This document shows positions 41,301 to 53,300 of a stretch of 64,000 nt of DNA, in pieces. The notes under the pieces were generated by a model. The model did no database searches, was not told the DNA's origin, and saw nothing but the letters and a program-made list of their open reading frames with translations. The DNA is from Sisyra terminalis. Its lineage: Eukaryota > Arthropoda > Insecta > Neuroptera > Sisyridae. Both the position numbers and the translations under genes were made by a program. The DNA lies in the NCBI GenBank assembly GCA_958496175.1, contig OY292275.1, positions 46,515,701-46,579,700 on the forward strand, in the 5' to 3' direction. Numbering within the stretch: the stretch's first letter is position 1; the number at the start of each line of letters is the position of its first letter.

Positions 41301-44300
41301 GACAATTGGTACTATTTAAAATTTAATATTATATATGCATTGTTGAGTTACCGGTTATTTTAAGCTAATCTTTGTTTACCACTAGTGTGACCGAAACCGA
41401 ATTTTGGTATCAGTCTCAGTTTCGGCCGAAACCGAAATTTCGATATAATATCATGTTTTCGTAGGAAAAAAAAACTTTATCATAATTAATCAGTATTTAC
41501 TTTTAAATCGTATTGGTATTTATTAATTATTTTGCCTTTAATATTTGACCTAACCATTAACATAACATTATTATCACATCTTATTTCAAATTAATTATTT
41601 GTGCTGAAATAAGGGGTCGATTTGAAAGAAATGCATCTAATATTTCTTTTCAATATTAATTACGAATAACATAAAATAAAAAAAATTGTTGCAAAACAAA
41701 ATTACCTGTTATCATATTTTTAGGTACACAAAACAGGAAGTACTCTTTCTTAAATCTTAAAAAAAACATTAAAGAAAATATTAGAAATAATTTTAATCAA
41801 CTGATAATTAGGGGGCATCCATTAATTACGTGAGACAACTAATATTTATATTTTTCTACCCGCTCTCCTCCTTTGGTAAAATTTCGTGAAGTTTTGCTCG
41901 ACTCCCCCTCTAATATCAGTGCTTTGATTATATTAGATAAAAGAACAATTTTAAAAAACTGTGTGTTATTTGCCAAGACTATCCTCTTCTCCATGTTAGG
42001 TTGTGTAAGATTTTGCTTACACTCCTTCCCTTCTAAACATCTCATGTAATTAATGGATGCCCCCTTATCAGTATTCATAATTGAAGAATCTAATATTGTA
42101 AGTGAGAAATAATAATTTCTCAACATTTTCATCTCATAAATTCAGTTTCGGTTTGACGACAGCCGAAACTCGTTTTTTTTTTCCGAAACCGAAAGTTCGG
42201 TCGGATACTATTTACCACACATATCATCTAGTTACGATATTGCTTGATATTTTTAAATTATTTAAAACACAACCATTAATTTAATTTCTTAAAACATGGA
42301 AAACTAAAATTAATCGATAAATTTGTTGTGTCCATACTTAACTTAATATTATTTAATTTTTGGCAGGAAAGTGGACTTAAAGGATGTAAATCCATATACT
42401 AATAATTAATAGAAAATTATAATCTATGTTAGTGTGTTTGAGATGTATATTATGTACTTTATATTAAAAAGCCTGATGAAGGTCAAATAAAGGACCAAAA
42501 CGTCGCTGAATTAATTATTAGTATATGGATTTACATCCTTTAAGTCCATTTTCCTGCTAAAAATTAAACAATACTAAAATTAATTTTTGTATACCGAAAT
42601 AGCAACACAATTTTCTTAATGATTTCCACAACTTTGTAGTATAAGATGAAAGAAAAAAGTCAGTTAACAAAATACATGCAATTTATTTCAAGATCAGACT
42701 TTAAGAAATCACAAGCTTCTAAACATTTTCAAAATTTATCAAGCAAATATTCTTAATTATTAAAAGATTGGCGTCTTATTAAAAGAAATATTGATTATCA
42801 ATGACAATATACGTCTATTTGTTTTGCGGTATAATCACTGAGTTGGGTATAATATGATCTATTTTCTTGTCTTAATATACATTCAATTATTTAATGTTTG
42901 AAGACAAAACGTTGATTGATCTTATCAACTAGCAACATTTCGATGAGTACCCGTCAATATCAAGCGGCATAACATCAAAGAAATTTGATGGAAATTTGCT
43001 AATACTTAAACCCAGGTTTCCTATTTCTATCGTCAAATTACAAAGTATACCAAATATGATATCATAGTTTAAAGGAAAGTCATCTTCTGCAACATAACAC
43101 TTAGGATACATCTAATTAACTTAATATATTACAATTATTAGTTTCGAAATATATATAAAAACAGAATTACTAATTAATTAGATATATAAAAAGCGTTAAT
43201 GTCTGACACGTTTTGTATTGAAAAACGTGTGTAAAATGATTTTTTACGATAGACACAAGTGTGTGCAGAAGCCCCACATCTGTGCCAATGTTAACTCTTC
43301 AAATTAATCTATTCAAACTTGAAAGGCTTTACAAAAATCTTTAGTTTCGAGCTGTACAATAGCTAAATCGTTCTGATTACCATTGAAATTAGTATGCCAA
43401 AACTTTTAACCTTGGCAGTGAAATCTTTGAAAATGAATATATTTTACATGTGCGTTTTTGTTGGCATTTGTGAGACACGCAATGCTGAAGACATTTGAGC
43501 GGTCATGTCTATAAATATACTATTATTTTACTACTAGCATTCATTAATTAAAAATAGTGAATCTATTAATTACTCTGCTTTTATTTTAAGGACTCGTTTT
43601 TGGGTTTGTGTTTATTTTCTTTAACATTTCAACGGTGTTTACTCTACAAATAACAACACATGTGTGTGGCTTTTTAAAAGCTCTATGAATGTATTAAGCT
43701 TTTTTCTGCATAGTTAGACACTTGGCGTTCGTAAGCTCGACGATCGGTTTCAAAGAGACGTGCAGCTTCAACATTTGCCGGCGAATTAGGGTTGGGATCG
43801 TTGAGCAATGACTAAAAGAATAAAAGAACTAAATTTAATTCGAATTAGAGGGAAAAACAAACGGGTAGCGGTTACTTGAATCGATGTTAAAATTCCGGCA
43901 ACATCATAAGCCGAACTCCAATGCTTATCCAGAATATCGATGCAAATGTTGCCGTTTTTGTAGATATTGGGGTGAAACATTTTCGTCACAAAACGTACTT
44001 TTGGCGGCCGATTTGGATATTCTTCGGTGAAATTTATATCCAACTTAAATGTACCATCCTCGAATGACGTATCTGGCGTTCCAAAAATAACTGCCTTCCA
44101 ATACAAAATGTGTTCGGTCGGCATTGCACATATGCCACAAATTGGATCTTGTTGCAATCTAAAAATGACATTTGGAAAAATTTGATTTGGCCCCACGGAA
44201 AAATCGTTTGATTTACTTCATTTAAATTTACCTTTTGCAATCTATTAATAAACGGCGTCGTGCTAAACTTGTCATGACATTAATAATTTATAATCTCCTA

Positions 44301-47300
44301 ATACCCCAATTAACTTGCTACACGTTTTTGGTTTTTCTTGAATCTTTTATTTTGTTTATTGGCCATTACAATTGTTTCATTGTTTTAATTATTTAATTTA
44401 CTTTCAATACAAAAGGGCGGGAGATTCAAAACAAAATAAAAAACAAGTATGCTAAAAAATAACGCAAACAATTATAGTTAGTCGATCCTTCTAAATAATG
44501 AACAGAAAACTTCTTTGCAATTAAAATAAGAAATTGAACATTTTTGAATTATATGTTAGTAAGTAGAGATTTTCAAATCGCAGAAATAAAAAGAATTGAA
44601 AACTTAAAAATCACCTCCAGAAGCGCTTTAAACATATTAAGCCTTGTTTTGATTTAGTCTGTATATTTATTTCCATTCCAAAATCTTAAAAATATTTTAC
44701 TAACTATAACAGTAGTTCTTAACATTTTTAGTGGTCGCCACCCCCATTAAATTTGGAAAAGAAAGCTTTTACAAATGCCGTGTTTATAATTCATATTAAA
44801 CCTTCAGGGCAGCTCACTGCTCTGGTTGACTCTGGTTAAGATTCACTCCAAGATAACCTCAGACCTGGAAAACCTGTAATTATCAGGAAATTAATAAAAA
44901 ATTTAAAAATATCAGGAAATTTTAAGAAATTAAGCTATTTCCAAACTAACGATCATAGTTTTCTCATCTTTAAAACCATCACAGTAATATTGCTTTCAGC
45001 TTACTGAAAAATGAATGATCAAGGTGGCCGCTCAAAATTCAGTAGGTGCTAAAATCAAATCTCATGAGAAGCAATATGTAAAATAAATCTTAGTTTCACA
45101 ATTTTTTAAACTTTAAATTTCCCTTAATTCATTATAGATTATAGCAAAAATCTGCAGTTGTTTTCAAATTGTTTTTCTTTTGTTGCAGGTGAAGGAAACC
45201 GTGGGTGAAATTCCATTAGAAAACGGTGTTAGCGAAGAAAAGGCAGAAGAGAACGGCAAAGTTGATGATGTGGAAAAAACGGAATCGACAGAAGAGGTTG
45301 TTGAAGAGCCAAAAATCGAGAAGTCATCAGAATCGGCGACCGAGGAGATTAAGGTCAACGGCGAAAATGGCACAGAAAGTACGAAAAAGGTTAAAAAGAT
45401 GAAAGAGAAAAAGAAGTGGTCTTTCCGAAGCATTTCTTTCTCGCGAAAGGATAAGCCGAAAAACAAAGAAGACGTCAAAGAAGTTAGCGAAGAGGTAAGA
45501 AGCAATATTTTTATTTATTTTAATGAATTTTATATTCGAGTATTTAGTGACTTAAATCATCCAAAATGTACTTCTTAGGACCGGTATTTTCACATCTGGG
45601 TAGTGATATATGTAGGATTTATCATAACAAATAATTTGTTATCGATTTAAAAGCAATCTTAAAGATATGATCTATGTAAGGTGTGCAAATTTTCGTTGTT
45701 TTACTTTTTAAATCATCACGTTATTAGGAAACGGGGTATTCTCCTCGAAAGCACTGAAAAGATTTCAGGTATCAAATTTTGTCGTTGGGAACCAGTTTGC
45801 ATTATATCATGCGAAATATTACCTTATAACGTTGATAAAAATTAATCCACACCTTTAATTTTCAATCCTTTTTGTAATAATCAAATAATAGACCATTTGC
45901 ACATTTTTTTTTAATTAATGAAGGACATTATTAAAATGAGGAAAAACCTATTTTTAGCAATGAAAAATTTATATTTTGGCAGAAAAAACGTTTTAATTTT
46001 AATGAGTCCGTAAATGTTGGGTGCGCCAATGGGTCTTCTGTGACGTCATATTCCAAATTTTAACACGAAATATAAAAAAATAATAAAAATGTACACAATT
46101 TTTCACATTTTCCACCACGGAAATTATTTATCTATCCTAAAAATTAGTCTCATTTTATTCTATGGAACAAAAGTTAAGTGTATTTTAGTGTATATAAAAA
46201 TAAAGCTTTTCATTAATCATTTCAATACTACGTCTTTTAATACAAGTAAGGAAAGCTGCTTTTCTAAACGATCAAGCTATAATTGCAATTTGGTGCAAGT
46301 GAAAAATTATGAATAGGCTGTAAAATAAGGAAAATAATTTTTATTTTTTTTAAAAAAAACATGGCATTGTATTGAACTTATACTTAGGTTTTTAAGGAAA
46401 ACTTTATTTTGGCAATCAACCATATTATATTTGAAATTTGGAGAAAAATATAGTAAATAATTTTCCGATAGTTTAAAAATGTTGACCAAAACGAAAAGTG
46501 TAGGAAATACCGTAGGACAATAGCAACGAAAAACGAAAAATCGGTCCCAGAAAGGTATTTGAACCATTTTTGAAGGGTATATTGGTACTAAAATGATACA
46601 TTCATAATCCAAGTTTCAACTTTCTATGTCTTTTTATTTGCGAATAAATGGAAGAAAAAAAAAAATGATAAATCAGAGAGAAAAAAAAACATTTTTTCAA
46701 CAATGAATCAACCAATTTGACTGCAATTCGAACATATTTTAAAAAAAAATAAAGGCTATAGTCCAGAAAAATAACAGCTTTTAATCTTCATTATAACTAT
46801 TCAAAGCAGATGATTTCTCAAATTTTATCTCAGATGACTAATTTTAAAGTGATTTCTAAAGAGTAAATTAACATACTTTTTCTTTAAAAATTTATGAAGT
46901 GTAATAAAATATACCTAGTCACAATAAATTTCTCATATAAAAAATGAAGGGTGTACTACAATAATGATAAATCTTCAATTAATGTAACTTAGAATCTTAT
47001 TTGCAAACTCAGCAATAAAGTTCGACCGAAACTAGTTTTTTTTTGGTCGAAACCGAAACCGAATTTCGGTATTAGTCTTAGTTTCGGCCGAAAACGAAAC
47101 CGAAACTTCTATATAAAATCATCTTTTGGTAGGAAGAAAAGCTAAACATAATTAGTCAGTGTATACAATATATCCTATATATTATATACATAGTATAACT
47201 GTTCAAAGTCAGCGAAAAAATCTTATTTTGATTATAATTAGTCAGTCAAATGGCTTAAATCATTAACATTTAGTTTAGTTTTAGTCTTTGTCATAGAAAA

Positions 47301-50300
47301 AGTTTCGTGGAATTTTGAAGTTTGTGTCTTGTGACGTCATTTTAATGCCGGGCCAATAGACGTTTGTTTTAGGCATTTTGAATTTAACGATTTTTTTTTG
47401 CATTTTTAAATGAATATTTCTTAGATTTTATCAAGTAAAGGTAAAAATTAGCAGCTACATTATGTTTTTTAAAACCTGTACATTAGGTCTATTGGGCATG
47501 TTGATTAAATTTGACATAGAAAGACGTTTTTGGTATAAAATTCAAAATAAATATCCACTATGTTTGATCACCGTTGTAGTAGTTTAAATAGTTTCTGTAA
47601 ATAAAGCGTAGGATTCACATATTTAATTCTTGTAATTTCAATTTGTTGAAAATGTTAATTTATCTGAAAATTCTGGGAACCGTTCAAAAGTTAATCTATT
47701 TCCTTCACACAAAACAAATTGATGTACAACAATGTAAATATAATGTTAATTTATCTCTTTTTAATTTCCAAGATTTAATGGTGCAACGATGGAACGACAA
47801 AGTCTAAAAATAGGACCAGGCAAAATAATAGTTTGAAATGTGATGTTCTAGCTTAGATAAACGCATTCGATATCAATATGTTCCAAATTCACTTCCTCAA
47901 TGCCTCATTTGTTTGGATATGCTTTAACGTCTTTCGCGTGTGTTATAAAATAAATTTTAATTGGATGCATATCCCCTGTCCTTTCGTGTCCAGTTTGTAT
48001 GATGCCAAATGCGACATTGAAAATGTGCAAAAATATCCCTCGTCTTTTAACCAAATCACTCGTCCACACCCACACTCGTTCATCTACGCATTATTACTTT
48101 ATTGCGATTTTAATATTTTCCTTCACCAATTTTCTTTCGTATTGAAAACAAAACTCAAATTTCTTATATTTTAAAACCCCAATAAAATGTATTTTTTTCT
48201 CAAATGTTTATCTTTAAATCAGATACGCAATTCATGGTTGGGAAGACAAGCAAATTTTTTCAAATAAATATTTGTGTCTTTGTAGATTTTTAGATTTGAA
48301 ATCAAGGCTGTATGCAGGAATAGTTTCAAAGATATAACTATTAATAGACCTAATCTCTCAGAAATTATCAAGTTTGTTAAATTAATTGTTCTTTTTTTTT
48401 AAATTGGCGTATCTTTTTTAAAAATTATCCTTTCCGTTATTGGAAGAATTCAGGGTTGCGGCTCGTTCCCACCGCACCTTCTTGTGGTTGACCTGTAATT
48501 TGATCATCCCGTCAACCCTGAAATACCAGAGTTTTCATTCGATGCTTAGCTAGCGAACAATTAATGATCATAATGCAATTCTTAATACCCAGTTACTAGT
48601 CGCTAGATATACATTGTTGTTCTTATGTACCTTCACAAGCTTTACGAGTATACTCAATAGATATTGGATTGGTCGTCGATTGCAGTCATCATTTTTGTAA
48701 TTCAATCCCGTCAATCATTAAATGTAAACAATCATTCATCATAATTCAGTGTCTCCCGTCGTATTTGTTCCACTGGAATTGAAATAAATTATAAAATGAT
48801 ACGTGAAAAAAACACAAGTAATTTTATATGCTTATTTTTCTTTTTGTTTTGAAATTCCTTCATTCAAATTTGTTTTAATTATATATTTTAATGATTAATT
48901 TAATTCAATATTTGATTGAATTCGAAAAAGGATTACTTGAAACCAATGCTAAAATAATTAATATTCTTCACAAAGGATTACAAAGACTTGAAAAAATAAA
49001 ATTAAAATAAATACAGATCTTAAAATTCACGAACTTATATTCTCAACAAACTTGTTAGAATTTTTGATGTTAAACCATAAACCCTAATATAAAAAATATC
49101 CTAAAATGATGTTTTATATTTTCACCTTAAATTCTTATAACTTAATTCCAATTAGTGAGTGGTGACATGTGTTTCCAATTTTTATCTATACAAAAAACAT
49201 AAAAACATTGCTCTAGAATTTCACAAAAATAAATTTGGAACAATTTAGACTTAACGTTAGGGTTTATAGCGGAAAATATTATGATACTAGTAACTACCCG
49301 TGAAACATTAATCAAAAATTACCAGTTGAATGAAATCGATTGAAAAGAATGCCACCATTTGTTATTAATTTGGGGTAATTTTTAAATAACACAAGACATA
49401 TTTTGTCGTTTTTAGATTTCCCCTTTACTAAGATCAAATAAACCCCTTTATATATGTAAAGTAGAAAAAAAATAAGTCTACTGTTGGACTAGTGGTCAAG
49501 GTGACCGCTTCGAAACTGGTAGGTTCGAATCCTGTATCGAACCATTCGATATTTCTCGATTTATGGATTTTTATTAACCCTAGAGTCACTAAAGACCTTC
49601 GCAGTTATAAAGCAACGGTAAAAATAACTTCTTTGTCTAAAATACGTTCCGTATTTTATGAATGATTCCAAAACCATTGCTAGGAAGTTAAAAGTCTTAT
49701 TAACTTTGTTAATATCGTTTTAATTATTATAATGTGCTTTTATACGAATTTTTGGTACAAGTTACCGTTACAGAGTTTCAACACTACAAAATTATACAAA
49801 AATGAAATTTGTATTCCGTTAATTATACATTGCCATAAATATTATGGTGCAATTTGTAGTATTTGAGGATTCAACTATGAACAATGGACATTGTACATCA
49901 GTATTGCATCAAAATACAAAGATCTGTTTTTTTCAAAAAGTGTACAATTTAAAAAGTAAATCGAATATTTTTTGCTTATCGCAGATTAAAAAGTATCAAT
50001 TAATAAATAAAGCAATAGCCAAGAATGTCCAACCTTCAATGACTCGGGAGGATAAGTTAGTGAGCGAAGCGAGCAGGTAGTCGATCCTTCTAAATAATGA
50101 ACAGAAAATTCTTTGAAATTAAAATAAGAAATTGAACATTTTTGAATTATATGTTTGTAAGTAGAGATTTTCAAATCGCAGGAATAAAAAGGAATATTAA
50201 GTCTTGTTTTGATTTAGTCTGTATATTTATTTTCATTCCAAAAGCTTAAAAATATTTTGCTAACGATGACAGTAGTTCTTAATATTTTTAGTGGTCGCCC

Positions 50301-53300
50301 CTCATTAAATTTAGAAAAAAAGCTTTCACAAATGCCGTATTTATAATTCATGTTAAACCTTCAGGGCAGCTCACTACCCTAGTTAAAATCCACTGCAAGG
50401 TGACCCCAGATCTGGAATATTTGTATTTAGCAGGGAATTAATATTCCTAAAATATTAGGAAATTTTAAGAAATCTAAACTATTTCCAAACTGATCCGATG
50501 ATCCGAGTTTTCTCATCTTTAAAACCGTCAAAGTAATCTTTCGAACAATAAGTGTACCAAGTTTGATCAAAATCGGTTGAGAACTATAAGAGTTATCCTG
50601 ATGCCAAGGCTAGATGCATACATATATTACATATTTATAAATTTTTTAACCATTAGTGTTTTCGGAACCTATTTCCCTAATTCAATATTTCTTAATCTTT
50701 TATGTGAGCTGTACTTTGAATTTGAAAATAAGTCTCTGCACCCCATTGAAAATTGTGTTTCGATCTTTTATTTAAGAAAAATACATTTTTTGCGAAATTT
50801 ATTTAAATTTATTATCAAAAATTTAAAAATTATGTTATAAGGAGCTTATCTCACACCCCCAATGGTGCGCGGACATCACTGGCTAAGAAAGACTGCTCTA
50901 ATTAATGCCTGTGATGAAAAAATTAAATCAAAATTTTACCATTGAGGACAAATACGGTATAGTAAAATATAAAAATATTCTGGAATTATCAGGAAATTTC
51001 AAAATTATTTCTTTGTGTTTTCTCTGCAATGGTTCACTGCTCTAGAGAATTCAAAAATTAAAAGAGAAAAAATTGATATCAAAAATTATTTAATGAATAG
51101 CGATCGGTATGGAATAGTTAAATAATGTCTAAACACTGAAAAGCTGAATTGCTGTAAAATAATGTTTTTCGATTAATTTGGGCAATTATTTGGTTGCGTG
51201 ATTTAATATTGATTATTTCTTAATTCTTAATACAAAATAAAATTATTTTTTGGAACTCCTCTTGAATGCAATAGATACACACTTGAGACTAAACTATTCA
51301 AGTGTTTATTCCGTATTTTTATTTCGAAATTTAGCTGAACTTTTTCGAGTGACATTGAAATCATTCAGAAAATTTGTTTCAAAAATAAACTTATTAAATA
51401 AAAATATATTTTAAACAAATTCAATAGCCATTTGGCTGAAATTGGAGTGACGTTCATCAAATTTTATTGCTAGCTTTAATGTAATCGCTTAATTTTCGCG
51501 GCCCTCATATAAATCACAAAATTGGCAAGTCAAGATGTTTGATTTTCTATTAATTTCAATTAATATTCATATAATTTATGTATTCGTATTAGAAATTTGT
51601 TAGAACTTAAAGAGCTTGATTTACTGAGTGGAAATCAAATGGAAATGGTTTAAATTTGGGTTTGAAGACGATTTCCACGAGTGAATTGTTGGAGAATCGG
51701 CGTAGATTTTATTTTAAATAGCTTTTAAGACAAGATAATCTACCAATGGGAGTGAAGCGCACTTTTTGGCTTTGCACAAAGTACATTTTCTCAGAGGAGG
51801 CCAAGCGCTCCATTCTTTTAATATCGTCGTCTTTAACGTCTCGTGTGATTTTCTTTAGTGTGGAGACGAGAGTGGATCTAAACGCTCCTAAATCGATTAT
51901 CATAATCATAATATTGTTGATTTCAATTTCCCATTGATTCGCATTATCGGTGATACTGTGATTGATTTTTTTGCTTCGCTCGGTCTGCCGCTCTGTCGAT
52001 CCGGCTTTGCATAATTGCAAATGTAACGATCAAATAACTGAAAATAATTCATTGGTTCAAAATAATAATTCCTATTTGTATAGAGATATATCGTATATAA
52101 TATTATATTCGGTACCACCACCAATTGTAGGTGGAGATTGACTGGCAATCACTTGGATTTAGATACGGCGTCATTCCAAACTTGCCAAGGGTGAACTAAA
52201 AAAATATATCATTAGAACACATTTTATTGAAAGTATAAATACGATAGTAATCTTGCACTACAAACTCAGTTTGTCGTGAATTTTCAAGCAAATTGCTTGA
52301 ATTTTTTCTTTGTTTATCAAAATTTTTCCATTTCTAAATTTCAATTTTCGATTTGCAATAATGGATCGACAGGTAAAGAGCACCCCGTTTTTTAATATTT
52401 TTACGATATGGTACGATAATTGCGTTAAATTTATAGCGTCTCTAATTAATTGGTGTTTAATAACATTTGGATATCGAAATAATCAGTTGGAACAATTGGT
52501 ATTCATTTAAACATTCCTCAATCATATGTGTGGTGTCTACTTCATTAGCTCAAATGTTTTCGTTTTGGTTTTTTAGGATAATGCAAAGCAACCAGCCGCG
52601 GATGTGTCTTCCAATGCAGAGATTAAGGCTGAAACCAACGAAGTTACCGTCAATGGAACCGAGTCGAAGGAAAGTGCTGCCGTTGCATCTGAAAAACCAA
52701 TCAATGCCGAAGAACCCACCAAGAGTGAGAATAGTGTTGTGTCGAAAGACGAATCGGTTCCAGAACCTCCCAAAGACGCTCCTCCTGCCGAGCCAGAAGT
52801 TCCCGCTCCCGTAGCACCCGTCGAAGACGTAAAGCCTTCAATTCCCGATCTCGTTGAGGAAATTGTTACCGCCACTCAAGACTTGAAAATCGAAGCCTCG
52901 CCCGTTGAAAACATTTCCGAACCTACCGAGCCAGTTTCTGATGAAGCTGAAAAAGAGGTGCGTAATAAGGAAATGCCTCCTCCTTTACCTGTTTCACCTC
53001 CTCCACCACCGGTGTCGGTGTTAGCATTATCCACTATGGCTGATTCAATTCCCGCTGATATCCTGGTGACGGCTTCTTCTATCCAACCTTCTTCTGTTGA
53101 ACAGGAAACCATCTCCCAACCAGAAGTTGACTTAAAACAAGTGGAACAAGGCTCTGTTGCCAATGTTGTAGAAACTGTAACTGACGTAGTTGAAAAAGTA
53201 GAAGATAAGCCTACGCCTGATGAACCCGTCTTAGCTGCCGAAGTTGAAATTGTTTCCGAATCTCAGACGGTTCCAGTTTCTGAACTTCAACCGGAACAAG

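Noticed and set aside
46307..46612. 101-codon - strand frame
   Set aside because: Low-complexity, AT-driven composition (Phe/Tyr/Asn-rich) and no neighbours or signals.
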